Source: CAYZHV01 sp964478055
Lineage (GTDB): Bacteria; Spirochaetota; Spirochaetia; DSM-27196; Alkalispirochaetaceae
Direction of reading: 5' to 3'
Length of the DNA stretch: 14,047 bases
Assembly: GCA_964478055.1 (NCBI GenBank)
Contig: CAYZHV010000088.1
Coordinates: forward strand, 1-14,047
This document shows positions 1 to 5,593 of the stretch, piece after piece (position 1 is the first letter of the stretch; each line of letters starts with the position of its first letter). The position numbers and the translations under genes are program-made. A model generated the notes under the pieces. That model worked only from the letters and a program-made list of their open reading frames with translations, made no database searches and was not told where the DNA came from.

Positions 1-991
1 GCTTGGGAAGAGGATCCCGAAAGTGGCGATCCGCAAAGACCCCTTCGAACTCCTTCCGAATTGCCCCGGTCCCGGCGAGAAGCCGCTCGTAGTCGCTAAA
101 CACAAAGAGCGCTTCGCTCCCGGCAAAACCCATGAGGGATTCGGGCTCTTCGAAGGCTAACGAGTAGAGATACTCCTCCCCGGGGATGGATCTCCGTTCC
201 CGAAGCTCCTCGAGAAACTCTCCTCCGTGCCTTTTCAGCTCAGGAGTCTCCGCAACGGCCTTCTCGAACACCTCTAGTCGCCTATCGGTCCAGAGCACCT
301 CCTTCACCGGGTAGACCACAACGGAGGAGACGTTCTCAACGGAGCTCTGACTGCTCGCATCAAAGAACGTTATTCGCTCGATCTCGTCAAACTCGAATAC
401 CACCCGAAGGGGATTCTCGAACCCTGGAATATAGAGGTCCAGCACCTCTCCTCGAAGAGCGTACTCTCCCCGAACGGAGACCTGCGGCACCCGAGAGTAG
501 CCAAACTCGTTGAGCTTCCTGGCGAGCTCAACAGGATCGAAGCTCCCGCCTTTCTTGAGCTCGATTCTCCGGGAGAGAATCTCATCTCGCGGCGGTAAGG
601 GAGTAATCGCGCTACGTAAGGGAACAATGACAACCCGTCGAGTGCCGCTGGCGATCTCGTTGAGAGCGCGCATCCTCCGCCCGTGAACCGGCGAGGAGCT
701 CGGAACTTCGCTGTAGGCGACTGTACCCCACCAGGGAAGTTGGAGCGCCTCAGTACCGAAACGGTAGAGATCCTCGTAGAGGGAACTCGCTTCCTGTTCC
801 GTTGGAACAACCACAATAAGGGGTCCGGAGTGGCGCTCGAAAATCCGTGCAACGAGGTAGGCAAAGAAGCTATCCTTTGGCCCGTGGACGTCGACAGGGA
901 ACGAATTACCCTGTATTCTCTGGAAGAGGCGTTTTGCTGCTCCGTGACCACGCAGCTTCTCGGTAAGGCGCTCGTACAATAAGGTTTTCAT
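1..991 (-). CDS. mfd: Transcription-repair coupling factor Mfd, N-terminal part (cut by window edge)
   Basis: About 330 N-terminal codons are present and the gene continues past base 1. Reading from ATG 991 the protein begins MKTLLYERLTEKLR. It shows the UvrB-like N-terminal module of Mfd: a GPKDSFFAYLVARIF segment where UvrB-family proteins have their nucleotide-binding region, a VVVPTEQEASSLYEDL strand-helix, and the diagnostic VRGEYALRGEVLDLYIPG segment near residue 200, followed by FEFDEIERITFFD. In the family, this module recruits UvrA after Mfd displaces stalled RNA polymerase in the cytoplasm. The RNA-polymerase-interacting and translocase domains lie outside the window. The ATG has no clear Shine-Dalgarno sequence; an in-frame TTG about 15 bases upstream is an alternative start. 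The next gene on the other strand starts only 33 bp away. I am confident of the family from the motif and the order of segments. Confidence 0.88.
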   Translation of the reverse strand, partial: MKTLLYERLTEKLRGHGAAKRLFQRIQGNSFPVDVHGPKDSFFAYLVARIFERHSGPLIVVVPTEQEASSLYEDLYRFGTEALQLPWWGTVAYSEVPSSSPVHGRRMRALNEIASGTRRVVIVPLRSAITPLPPRDEILSRRIELKKGGSFDPVELARKLNEFGYSRVPQVSVRGEYALRGEVLDLYIPGFENPLRVVFEFDEIERITFFDASSQSSVENVSSVVVYPVKEVLWTDRRLEVFEKAVAETPELKRHGGEFLEELRERRSIPGEEYLYSLAFEEPESLMGFAGSEALFVFSDYERLLAGTGAIRKEFEGVFADRHFRDPLPK

Positions 992-1024
992 CCAAGGTAC
1001 CGACAATAAGTAAGGGGTTTACGC

Positions 1025-1978
1025 GTGAGTTTCAGCAGTCGTTCTCTCATGAAGTTTGCGGTAGCACTGCTTCTCGTACTCGTTGTGACCGGATCGTTGT
1101 CGGCACTCTCGGTTTCGATTCGGTTCTATGACCGGGAGCTCTACTTCACCAACAGTCGGATCGAAGTCCACACCACAATTATGAATGAAACCGCCGAGAC
1201 CGTGCGCTTCCGTCTCGCGGATGAGCGTGTCTTTTCGATGGACTTCGTAGTAAGAACCACGACCAACAGACCGGTCGACGTGTCGCCGCAATTTACCACA
1301 CAGCGCTCGGCTAATCAAGTTTTCTATCGTGAGGTCGTCCTCGAGCCAGGAGAGGAGCTCTCTTTTGTCGAGCCCCTCAGCGACTACGTGGAAATCGAGA
1401 ATCCCGGTTCCTATCTGGTCACCGCCCGGTTTTATCCGGATCTCTTTACCAACCCGGGAGGCGAGTTCGTCTCTTCGAACACGCTGACTCTCTCGATCCG
1501 TCCCGGCGCCGCCACGCCTCAGGAAGTCCGGGAAGCAGAATTGAGCATGGCGACCGAAGAGACCCTACGGCGGCAGGATGTTCCTCCAGACGAGGTAATC
1601 CGGTTCATGCTCGATGCCCGGGTCCGGGAAAACTGGCCTCGATTCTTCCTCTACGTCGATGTGGAGGCCCTCTACAGAGAGAGTGCCCCTCGGGAGAGGC
1701 GATATCTCGCTCTTTCTGAGCAAGAACGGCTGGACGAACTCGAGCGGTTTAAGGAGCGACTTGCTGAGGGAGAGCTCGATGAGGATATTATCACCCTTCC
1801 CTCGGAGTACGAAATTCTCGAGACCACATACACCGCTACTCAGGGAGAGGTGGTGGTGCGACAAGTCTTCGAGTATGAGACATTTACTGAAATCAAGCGA
1901 TACATTTATGACTTGGAGCGCAGCGGTGGCTACTGGCGGGTAACCGGCTACACCGTGGTCAATGTCAGCACCGAATAG
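1025..1978 (+). CDS. Exported protein of unknown function, first gene of a three-gene group
   Basis: The 317-residue product starts with a basic N-terminus and a hydrophobic stretch (about residues 9-26) ending in SLSA, a typical signal peptide, so it should act outside the inner membrane. I chose GTG 1025 because AAGGGG (1012-1017) lies 7 nt upstream; the ATG at 1049 has no such site. After the signal, about residues 28-155 look all-beta, with a phrase VVLEPGEELSFVEPL and a following GSYLVTARF strand like beta-sandwich domains that bind proteins. Residues 165-317 are mixed, with an acidic, charged helix region around 225-255 and a C-terminal strand pair ending YWRVTGYTVVNV, similar in pattern to NTF2-like folds. 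I do not recognise a named family. Its stop is 3 nt before the PilZ gene start, so the two are probably translated from one mRNA. Confidence 0.8.
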   Translation: MSFSSRSLMKFAVALLLVLVVTGSLSALSVSIRFYDRELYFTNSRIEVHTTIMNETAETVRFRLADERVFSMDFVVRTTTNRPVDVSPQFTTQRSANQVFYREVVLEPGEELSFVEPLSDYVEIENPGSYLVTARFYPDLFTNPGGEFVSSNTLTLSIRPGAATPQEVREAELSMATEETLRRQDVPPDEVIRFMLDARVRENWPRFFLYVDVEALYRESAPRERRYLALSEQERLDELERFKERLAEGELDEDIITLPSEYEILETTYTATQGEVVVRQVFEYETFTEIKRYIYDLERSGGYWRVTGYTVVNVSTE

Positions 1979-1981
1979 AGC

Positions 1982-2722
1982 ATGAAAGTACTGTTGGTCT
2001 CGGACCGTAACGAACAGAAACAAGCATTACAAAAGCACTTCGCTACCCGAGGGACGGAGATCATTCACTATGTCCATCCCATAAAGGCGATGGACAACCT
2101 CGACGAGATTGACCCTGACGTAGTCCTCTTTAGTGCCGCAGATTTTCCCCGGCACTGGAAGCCGTTTCTTGTCTTCCTCCGAGACATCCGCGGGCGGGAC
2201 TCGGCGGTCTTTGTGCTCCTCAAAGAGGGCGACTTCCCCGTGGAGGAAGCTTCAAAGGCGGAGCACCTGGAAGTCAACGCTATCCTCAGCTCGGACTTCA
2301 GTGACCAGCAGGTGATGGAGCGCCTCGGAACTATCGTCAGCCGCTACCACGCCTTTCGGGAGACTCGGGGCGCTAAGCGATTCATTCCCGGAAGTAGCGA
2401 CCGGGTTGAGTTTCTGTTCACTAATCCATACACCTTGAGACTTGTTCGCGGAAGTGTGAGCGACATCTCAGTCTCAGGTCTACGATTTCTCCCTACGGAC
2501 CCGGAGGAACTCAAGACCCTCGAGGGCGGCACCCCCCTTCCTTCCGCCTCCCTCCGCCTCGGGGAGGAAATCCTCGCTCTCGAAGCGCAGATCGTACGGG
2601 TGTCAAACAACGTGGGCGTGCAGTTTCTCCACATCAGTTCCCAGGCAGAAGAGAGGATAGCCAACTACCTACAGCAGCGCTCACGGAGAGACTTGGAAGA
2701 AACCGTAAAAGCAGAACAGTGA
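1982..2722 (+). CDS. Pseudo-receiver / PilZ domain protein (probable c-di-GMP receptor)
   Basis: The 246-residue cytoplasmic protein has two parts. Residues 1-120 look like a response-regulator receiver (MKVLLVSDRN, DPDVVLF at 45-50, strand-helix repeats), but the expected phospho-acceptor aspartate is Ser51, so it is probably not phosphorylated. Residues 129-235 form a PilZ domain: R129-G-A-K-R133 gives the RxxxR element, D161-I-S-V-S-G166 gives the DxSxxG motif, and VGVQFLHIS is the usual last strand. In PilZ proteins these two motifs hold cyclic di-GMP. In spirochetes PilZ proteins influence motility and virulence; which target this one has cannot be read from the sequence. It begins 3 nt after the exported-protein stop with no clear ribosome binding site, which suggests translational coupling. 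Confidence 0.85.
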   Translation: MKVLLVSDRNEQKQALQKHFATRGTEIIHYVHPIKAMDNLDEIDPDVVLFSAADFPRHWKPFLVFLRDIRGRDSAVFVLLKEGDFPVEEASKAEHLEVNAILSSDFSDQQVMERLGTIVSRYHAFRETRGAKRFIPGSSDRVEFLFTNPYTLRLVRGSVSDISVSGLRFLPTDPEELKTLEGGTPLPSASLRLGEEILALEAQIVRVSNNVGVQFLHISSQAEERIANYLQQRSRRDLEETVKAEQ

Positions 2723-2731
2723 GAGAACTCG

Positions 2732-2760
2732 TTGACATCGCTCTTCTCAGTTGTAAGAAT
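2732..2760 (+). promoter_or_regulatory. Possible sigma-70-type extended -10 promoter
   Basis: A perfect TTGACA (2732-2737) is followed after 17 bp by AAGAAT (2755-2760, four of six consensus bases). TGT directly upstream of the hexamer gives an extended -10. It sits in the 55-bp gap after the PilZ gene. Transcription would start about 10 nt before the next ATG, leaving a very short leader that still contains AGGAG. This could let the small gene be expressed apart from the PilZ gene. Confidence 0.4.
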
Positions 2761-2777
2761 TGAACTAGGAGCCAGTG

Positions 2778-3122
2778 ATGAGCGTACAGAAGTACCTTTC
2801 GGCACTCCCCGCCCTGGAGCTCGATTTCTACCATCCCGACGAGCACTTTCGGGACAACGCCGTTGCCTTCCGAGGCGCCGCGCGCAGACACCCCTACGAC
2901 CCGGGAAAGCTCCTACTCATACCTTCGCCCACGGAGTCCCCGAGCTCCTTCTACGAGTTCAAGACCTCCGACATAGTCCACGCCGAGGTACTTCGGAGCA
3001 TCACGACGGAAAACGGCCAGACATTACAGCTCTACGAGCTCTGGATAAAGAAAGGGAGTCTCGGAATGGTCATGCGCCCCTTTTCGGTGGGAGACGAAAC
3101 CGGCCACCAAGGGATCGAATAG
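2778..3122 (+). CDS. Small conserved-looking protein of unknown function
   Basis: The product has 114 residues from ATG 2778. This ATG is chosen over the GTG just before it (2775) because AGGAG at 2767-2771 is 6 nt from the ATG and only 3 nt from the GTG. There is no signal peptide or membrane segment, so it is probably cytoplasmic. The sequence reads as one compact domain with a central SFYEFKTSDIVHAEVLRSI segment and a terminal LYELWIKKGSLGMVMRPF strand region. The alternation of strands and the W-x-K-K-G-S phrase suggest a folded beta-rich protein and not a chance reading frame. I cannot assign a function. The position after an exported protein and a PilZ protein may mean a shared pathway, but its own possible promoter makes this uncertain. 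A frame starting at 2732 overlaps it but has no ribosome binding site and is Arg/Pro-rich. Confidence 0.7.
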   Translation: MSVQKYLSALPALELDFYHPDEHFRDNAVAFRGAARRHPYDPGKLLLIPSPTESPSSFYEFKTSDIVHAEVLRSITTENGQTLQLYELWIKKGSLGMVMRPFSVGDETGHQGIE

Positions 3123-3179
3123 CCTCCGCGCAGTTCGTCGGAAGCCTTCCATCTTCGTCTACTTTTGCCCCTCCCAGTG

Positions 3180-3208
3180 TTGACAGAAACTCTCCGATTC
3201 GGTAATCT
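3180..3208 (+). promoter_or_regulatory. Probable promoter of tRNA-Asn
   Basis: A perfect TTGACA (3180-3185) is followed after 17 bp by TAATCT (3203-3208), a weak -10; GGTAAT at 3201-3206 with a 15-bp spacer is an alternative reading. The tRNA begins 20 bp past the -10, as expected for a short leader. The GC-rich bases just after the -10 (GCGACC) resemble the discriminator of stringently controlled stable-RNA promoters. Confidence 0.5.
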
Positions 3209-3227
3209 GCGACCACGTTTTTGACAC

Positions 3228-3300
3228 TCCCCTGTAGCTCAGCTGGTAGAGCAGATGACTGTTAATCATCGGGTCGTTGGTTCGAGTCCAACCGGGGGAG
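3228..3300 (+). tRNA. tRNA-Asn (anticodon GTT)
   Basis: A full 73-nt cloverleaf can be drawn. The acceptor stem is TCCCCTG with CGGGGGA (one T-G pair), the D stem GCTC with GAGC, the anticodon stem GATGA with TCATC around loop CTGTTAA, and the T stem GTTGG with CCAAC around TTCGAGT. The anticodon GTT (3261-3263) reads asparagine codons and the discriminator base is G. CCA is not encoded. The last 18 nt recur 172 bp downstream. Confidence 0.97.
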
Positions 3301-3335
3301 CTAGAGTGGCCGAGTCCTTTTGGGCTCGGCCTTTT
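3283..3335 (+). repeat. Direct repeat, copy 1: tRNA-Asn 3' end plus terminator
   Basis: These 53 bp (18 nt of the tRNA 3' end, the CTAGAGT spacer and the terminator hairpin) recur at 3455-3507 with a single difference, G3306 against A3478. The repeat period is 172 bp. Confidence 0.95.
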
Positions 3336-3337
3336 TT
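3308..3337 (+). terminator. Rho-independent terminator of tRNA-Asn (copy 1)
   Basis: GGCCGAGTCC pairs with GGGCTCGGCC around a TTTT loop (ten pairs, one T-G), followed by six T (3332-3337). It starts 8 nt after the tRNA. Confidence 0.9.
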
Positions 3338-3454
3338 GGGTTTGGACTCGAACCGAGGGGCCGGCGCGAATACTTGGAGCGCGAGCCGACAGGATGTCGG
3401 CTCAGGGCCCGAGGCGGCCCGGAGGGAGCGCACAGGACGTGCGCGACTGGAGGG

Positions 3455-3507
3455 CGAGTCCAACCGGGGGAGCTAGAATGGCCGAGTCCTTTTGGGCTCG
3501 GCCTTTT
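3455..3507 (+). repeat. Direct repeat, copy 2: tRNA-Asn 3' end plus terminator
   Basis: This second copy of the 53-bp block begins with the last 18 nt of tRNA-Asn, without the rest of the tRNA, and ends in the terminator T run. It differs from copy 1 at one base. It lies just after the stop codon of the convergent mscS gene. Confidence 0.95.
3480..3507 (+). terminator. Rho-independent terminator (copy 2)
   Basis: The same ten-pair hairpin as copy 1 (stems 3480-3489 and 3494-3503, loop TTTT) is followed by TTTTCTT. It works in the rightward direction. On the other strand the hairpin is followed by ATTCT, so it is a poor terminator for mscS. Confidence 0.85.
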
Positions 3508-3509
3508 CT

Positions 3510-4361
3510 TCATCCGTGGTAGAGTTGTTGGCTTCGCTCGCTCGAGCCGCCATCTCCTCGGGCTTCGCTCAGCCGGACGACCTCCGCACCGAAGGGCAGG
3601 CCATCCTCCTGAAACCGGCGCTGGATCTCGGTTATCACGGCGTTCTTGACGGCCACGAAGTTCTCCTTTTCGAACCAGACGCCGAGCTGGAACTCGATAT
3701 TCCCCTTTGTGATATCTCGAAGCAGGATAAAGGGCTCCGGCTCGTCGAGGCAAAGATCGATGCTCTTTGCCGTTTCCCGAAGGATCTGCATGACCTTATC
3801 AACCGATTCTTCCGCGGGGACGGAAAAGACAATATCCAGTCGTCGAATCGGAAATTTGGTTATGTTGAGGAGCTCGCTGTCGATGATCTGCTGGTTTGGA
3901 ATGCGAACCAGAAGATTGTCAAAAGTGCGCAGCTTAATGGAGAGCGGGTCTATGGAGTGGACAACGCCGGTTCGCTCCCCCACTCTTATTACGTCCCCGA
4001 GCTCGAAGGTCTTCTCGGAGACGAGAAAGAGCCCGCTTATCACGTTGCTCAGGCTTGCCTGAGACGCGATACCGACGGCAATACCGATCACGCCGGCGGC
4101 CCCCAAAAGAGCGGTCAGCTCGACACCGAGCTGGTCCAAGGCGACAATCGCAAGAATCCCCACTCCGACGTAGGTGATTGTCTTTCGGGTGGCCACCCTG
4201 CTCGGGTCCTTCATTCCCCGGAGGACAGTGCGGGTGAACAGCCCTGCCAGAAGCCGGACGAGGAGTCCGCCCAGGACGATTATAAGAAGCGCTTCGAGGA
4301 TGTCCCAACTGACATTCTCGACGCCTTCGAGAGAGAAAGCTCCACGAAGCAAAGCAGACAC
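3510..4361 (-). CDS. mscS: Small-conductance mechanosensitive channel, MscS family
   Basis: The 283-residue inner-membrane protein matches the length of E. coli MscS (286). Membrane segments lie at about 20-42 and 62-80, and the pore helix runs from about 83 to 118 with the Gly/Ala-rich GAAGVIGIAVGIASQASL and NVISGLFLV. The beta domain follows with FELGDVIRVG and the conserved IPN (154-156). MscS channels open under membrane tension and release solutes on osmotic downshock. The start is GTG 4361, with GGAGG about 6 nt upstream, 9 nt after the stop of the DUF432-like gene. The last 17 or so residues (after VVRLSEAR) are Gly/Ser-rich, extend beyond the usual end and are encoded by DNA with a short direct repeat. 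The gene is third in a group with hpt and the DUF432-like gene. Confidence 0.93.
   Translation of the reverse strand: MSALLRGAFSLEGVENVSWDILEALLIIVLGGLLVRLLAGLFTRTVLRGMKDPSRVATRKTITYVGVGILAIVALDQLGVELTALLGAAGVIGIAVGIASQASLSNVISGLFLVSEKTFELGDVIRVGERTGVVHSIDPLSIKLRTFDNLLVRIPNQQIIDSELLNITKFPIRRLDIVFSVPAEESVDKVMQILRETAKSIDLCLDEPEPFILLRDITKGNIEFQLGVWFEKENFVAVKNAVITEIQRRFQEDGLPFGAEVVRLSEARGDGGSSERSQQLYHG
3530..3570. repeat. Short direct repeat GGCTTCGCTC within the mscS 3' end
   Basis: GGCTTCGCTC occurs at 3530-3539 and 3561-3570, separated by 21 bp. The stretch encodes the last residues of MscS, beyond the part that aligns with the family. It borders the duplicated tRNA tail and may belong to the same repeat unit, though that cannot be shown from one window. 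Confidence 0.5.
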
Positions 4362-4370
4362 TTCTTCCTC

Positions 4371-5132
4371 CTACTCCGCCAAGGCTCGAAAAAAGAGAAA
4401 ACTGCGACGTATTAGGTTGTCCGACACCTTCTGCCGCGGCTCCTGCAGAAGAGTGGCGCTTCCCTCGCCCAGTGAGGAGTGGCCGCTGAAGGTAATCTGA
4501 CTATACTGGTTCACTGACCTGAAGGTGACCGCCACATCGTTAGTGAAAAGCGTCTCACCCTCCACGAAGAGTGAGAGATGGACAACCCTCACAAGGAGTC
4601 TCTGGAAGGATAGAATACCCTGAGAATCGTTCTTGATCCGAAGCGGCACGTGGACGTGGGCCCCACCCTTCTGAGCCAACCTGCCGACCATCCAGTCCGC
4701 GATCTCGAGGGCGTAGGCCGCCTCTCCCGCTTGTGGGTCACCGAACCAGGTGCGAGAAGCGGGATCCGTCTCCAGGTCGAATATCGGGGACCCCGCCTCG
4801 AGCCGTAGAAAGGCTGGAACCGCTACGACCAGTGAGAGCTCTCCCCCCGGGAGAATCTGAACCGGGTCTGAAGCTTTGAGCAGAATAGGCTTGTCCGGCA
4901 GGGCAGGCAGAAGGACGGGTGACTCCTGCCCTAGGCCCATGATACTTCTCCATGGCAACTCCGGAGACTTTCTCGCCCCGGAGATTAGCACTTCCTGGGA
5001 ACCGACCCCGGCAAGATCAGTCGCGTAGAGCCACCGCTCTGCCTCTCGGCGCAACCATAGTCGACGCCGTCCGACCTGCCAGTGCTTGCTCTCCCCGATC
5101 TCCAGCGTGACGGGTCCCCAGAACTTACGCAT
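4371..5132 (-). CDS. DUF432-like protein, partner gene of mscS
   Basis: The 253-residue protein has no signal peptide or membrane helix. It contains DKPILLKASDPVQILPGGEL (about residues 80-99), a VVAVPAFLRL strand, and TWFGDPQAGEAAYAL in the middle. From memory this pattern matches DUF432, a family of unknown function found in archaea and some bacteria, often next to MscS-type channels; I could not run a search. The C-terminal half is rich in strands (VRVVHLSLFVEG, VTFRSVNQYSQITF). The ATG overlaps the end of hpt by 8 bases (ATGCGTAA), and GGAGGAGGAG inside the hpt end is the ribosome binding site, so translation of the two is coupled. Its stop is 9 nt before mscS. A role in channel gating or assembly is only a guess. 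Confidence 0.75.
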   Translation of the reverse strand: MRKFWGPVTLEIGESKHWQVGRRRLWLRREAERWLYATDLAGVGSQEVLISGARKSPELPWRSIMGLGQESPVLLPALPDKPILLKASDPVQILPGGELSLVVAVPAFLRLEAGSPIFDLETDPASRTWFGDPQAGEAAYALEIADWMVGRLAQKGGAHVHVPLRIKNDSQGILSFQRLLVRVVHLSLFVEGETLFTNDVAVTFRSVNQYSQITFSGHSSLGEGSATLLQEPRQKVSDNLIRRSFLFFRALAE

Positions 5133-5448
5133 TCTCCTCCTCCTGAAGAATGGAACGGACGCTCTCGCACGCGGTTTGAAGACTCTCGCGCAGCGCCTGA
5201 AGCTCTACCTCACCCACGGATCCCTCCCGAGCACTCCGCTCGACCCTGGCCGCACGAGCCTCTACCTCCGGCATGCTCAGGTTGAGCGCCAAACCCTTGA
5301 GACGGTGAGCCCGGCGATGGAGGTTTTCGTCCTCCACGGTAAGACTCTCAACCTCAGCATCGCACCGGCTCAAGAAGTCTTCTAGAAGCTCCCGTAGCAG
5401 CTCCCTATCGTCGCCGCATCTTTGCAACAGGCTAACTCGGTCTATCAT
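5125..5448 (-). CDS. Free-standing histidine phosphotransfer (Hpt) protein
   Basis: The 107-residue protein is one all-helical Hpt domain. The motif A47-H48-R-L-K-G52-LALNL contains the phospho-accepting His48 and the Lys/Gly that follow it in the family. The protein is acidic, with helices at about 14-36, 40-59, 61-73 and 80-103. Hpt proteins pass phosphoryl groups between receiver domains, or from hybrid kinases to regulators, in the cytoplasm. No hybrid kinase lies in the window; the nearest receivers are CheY and the pseudo-receiver/PilZ protein, and the latter lacks the acceptor Asp. The start ATG 5448 follows GGAAGG. Unusually, it lies 11 bp after the T run of the tRNA-Val terminator and overlaps the DUF432-like gene, tying a phosphorelay part to a mechanosensitive channel operon. 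Confidence 0.88.
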   Translation of the reverse strand: MIDRVSLLQRCGDDRELLRELLEDFLSRCDAEVESLTVEDENLHRRAHRLKGLALNLSMPEVEARAARVERSAREGSVGEVELQALRESLQTACESVRSILQEEENA

Positions 5449-5459
5449 TACCTTCCCAC

Positions 5460-5487
5460 AAAAAAAGCCGGCCCTTGGAGGACCGGC
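5460..5487 (-). terminator. Rho-independent terminator after tRNA-Val
   Basis: On the minus strand GCCGGTCC pairs with GGGCCGGC around loop TCCAA (eight pairs, one T-G), followed by seven T. It starts 13 nt after the tRNA and ends 11 bp before the hpt ATG. Confidence 0.92.
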
Positions 5488-5500
5488 CTTTCTACGTTCT

Positions 5501-5574
5501 TGGGCGGTACTGGAGTTGAACCAGTGACCCCATGCATGTCAAGCATGTACTCTAACCAACTGAGCTAACCGCCC
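5501..5574 (-). tRNA. tRNA-Val (anticodon GAC)
   Basis: A full 74-nt cloverleaf is present: acceptor GGGCGGT with ACCGCCC, D stem GCTC with GAGT, anticodon stem CATGC with GCATG around TTGACAT, and T stem ACTGG with CCAGT around TTCAACT. The anticodon GAC (5540-5538) reads valine codons GTC and GTT. The discriminator is A and CCA is not encoded. It begins 19 bp after the cheY stop, so it may be cut from the che mRNA. Confidence 0.97.
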
Positions 5575-5593
5575 GAACGAGCAAACTCTATCA

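Larger units (their letters stand above)
3338..3507 (+). ncRNA. Candidate structured RNA: three-hairpin domain with AGGA loops downstream of tRNA-Asn
   Basis: This is a prediction from base pairing only. An outer stem pairs TTGGACTCG (3342-3350) with CGAGTCCAA (3455-3463); one bulge later GG (3339-3340) can also pair with CC (3464-3465). It encloses three hairpins: GAGCCGAC/GTCGGCTC around AGGAT (3383-3403), GGGCC/GGCCC around CGAGGC (3405-3420) and GCGCAC/GTGCGC around AGGAC (3428-3444). A copy of the tRNA terminator (3480-3507) ends the unit. Six GGA triplets occur between 3376 and 3451. The RNA would be made by read-through of the first tRNA terminator or from an unseen promoter. Multiple GGA-loop hairpins are the layout of CsrA/RsmA-binding RNAs, so protein titration is one possible role. 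Another is an inert, dispersed tRNA-tail repeat. Confidence 0.38.

Noticed and set aside
370..951. A 193-codon open frame on the minus strand
   Set aside because: It lies in another frame of mfd. The mfd frame gives recognisable family motifs; this one is Arg/Ser-rich with no ribosome site.
3180..3510. Integrated mobile element at tRNA-Asn
   Set aside because: The two tRNA-tail copies are only 172 bp apart and no integrase or cargo gene is present. A local duplication or a remnant is more likely.
3255..3753. Several open frames over the tRNA-Asn and repeat region on both strands
   Set aside because: They run through the tRNA, terminators and hairpins, are Arg/Gly/Pro-rich and have no ribosome binding sites. 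They come from GC-rich stable-RNA sequence.
3492..4415. A 307-codon plus-strand frame opposite mscS
   Set aside because: The minus strand gives a full MscS channel. The plus frame has no motif and starts inside a terminator hairpin.
5517..5545. TTGACA in the tRNA-Val anticodon arm as a promoter for hpt
   Set aside because: These bases are fixed by the tRNA structure, the matching -10 (TCAACT) is poor and is itself T-loop sequence, and transcripts would still meet the terminator.
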